Source: Planctomycetaceae bacterium (GTDB lineage: Bacteria; Planctomycetota; Planctomycetia; Pirellulales; Thermoguttaceae). From it: 6,689 nucleotides of DNA. The translations under genes were made by a program, and so were the position numbers. Where the stretch lies: contig JAITST010000395.1 of the NCBI GenBank assembly GCA_031287585.1, forward strand, positions 1 through 6,689, read 5' to 3'. A model generated the notes under the pieces. The model was not told the DNA's origin. It made no database searches and was given only the letters and a program-made list of their open reading frames with translations. This document shows, piece after piece, positions 6,091 to 6,689 of the stretch; the first letter of the stretch is position 1; the number at the start of each line of letters is the position of its first letter.

Positions 6091-6689
6091 TCACTGCAAT
6101 TTATCTTGCGTTATATTCATAAATAAGTCTTCAAGTTGAGTTTTGTGTTGGCGAAATTCCGCTACTTCTATGTCGCGGAGCATTAGGAATTTTAGCAGTG
6201 CGCTTGCTTCTTTTTCGCCGCCGTTGATTCCTGCCGCTACCTCTTCGCCTATCGTTCTTGTTTCTACTACGTGCGGGCTTTCAAGCAGGTACTTGGTTAG
6301 CGTTTCTGTGTCAACGTCTTTCGCTCGGATTAGTACCGTGAAGTTCGTTTGAACCGAATCAATTATTGTCGATAGTTTACCCGATTGCAGCAGTTTCCCT
6401 TGTTCAATGAACGCTACGCCGTCGCATATTTCGCCCAATTCGGTCAAGATGTGCGAAGAGATTAGTATCGCTTTGCCCTGCTCGCGTAACGCTTTCAGCA
6501 ACTCACGCAACTCAATTCTCGCCCGCGGGTCAAGACCGTTTGCCGGTTCGTCTAATACCAACACATCCGGCTCGTGGACAATCGCGCGGGCTAGACTTAC
6601 CCGCTGTTTCATTCCTTTTGAAATCTGTGCAATCGTCTTCTCACGAAAATCGTTCAAACCGATGAACTCCTCAACATTCTCTACAACTT
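6091..6689 (-). CDS. ABC transporter ATP-binding protein, ABC-2 export type, C-terminal part
   Basis: The frame stays open to the right edge (VVENVEEFIGLNDF precedes the TTG at 6657), so the gene is cut by the window; its N-terminus with the Walker A loop is not visible. About 199 residues can be read. They show the ABC signature as ISKGMKQR (6624-6601), Walker B VLVLDEP followed by ANGLDP (around 6564-6530), and the switch histidine in ISSHILTE (codon 6453-6451). The remaining 100-odd residues match the usual C-terminal extension of ABC-2 ATPases, ending in LEDLFMNIT. Such proteins hydrolyse ATP on the inner face of the membrane to drive export by a separate permease, here presumably encoded further away. 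I cannot tell the substrate (drug, polysaccharide, lipid or gliding-type systems all share this type). The gene converges on the kinase gene and is likely in another operon. Confidence 0.9.
   Translation of the reverse strand, partial: VVENVEEFIGLNDFREKTIAQISKGMKQRVSLARAIVHEPDVLVLDEPANGLDPRARIELRELLKALREQGKAILISSHILTELGEICDGVAFIEQGKLLQSGKLSTIIDSVQTNFTVLIRAKDVDTETLTKYLLESPHVVETRTIGEEVAAGINGGEKEASALLKFLMLRDIEVAEFRQHKTQLEDLFMNITQDKLQ

Overview
The window looks like a piece of a planctomycete chromosome of moderate G+C. The main evidence is the membrane serine/threonine kinase. Its N-terminal Cys4-type ribbon, its DWG version of the DFG motif, its long activation segment and its 'ERYQTAIELKRDLEHWLDGEP' type juxtamembrane tail (kinase residues about 505-525) are features I associate with the large planctomycete kinase families. 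The very large multi-domain HtrA-like protease fits the same picture. This assignment is from family knowledge and was not tested by a search.

Layout from left to right: (1) 1-183 carries what looks like the 3' end of a group II intron (domain V and domain VI hairpins, with the 3' boundary near 183). The catalytic triad of domain V appears altered. (2) 184-503 has no convincing gene, only a small inverted/direct repeat cluster. (3) 504-3446, minus strand: a secreted 980-residue HtrA-family protein. It has an active protease domain, a PDZ domain, a charged collagen-like linker, a large unrecognised middle region, a second protease domain that has lost all three catalytic residues, and a second PDZ domain. 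(4) 3447-3741: a divergent regulatory region with a good minus-strand promoter, a probable plus-strand -10 box, a dyad, an A-tract and three copies of TGTTAAAA. (5) 3742-5979, plus strand: a transmembrane Ser/Thr kinase with an N-terminal ribbon, a disordered linker, a kinase domain, one membrane segment and a beta-rich, possibly sugar-binding ectodomain. (6) 5980-6090: an intergenic region between convergent genes with an 11-bp perfect hairpin. (7) 6091-6689, minus strand: the C-terminal part of an ABC-2-type transporter ATPase that runs off the right edge.

The most interesting unit is the divergently transcribed protease/kinase pair. One protein is exported and combines an active protease with a dead protease copy. 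The other spans the membrane and shows a putative ligand-binding domain outside and a kinase inside. Shared control from the 295-bp intergenic region, and a role in sensing and handling the cell envelope, are my inferences. The ABC ATPase and the intron relic are probably separate transcription units.
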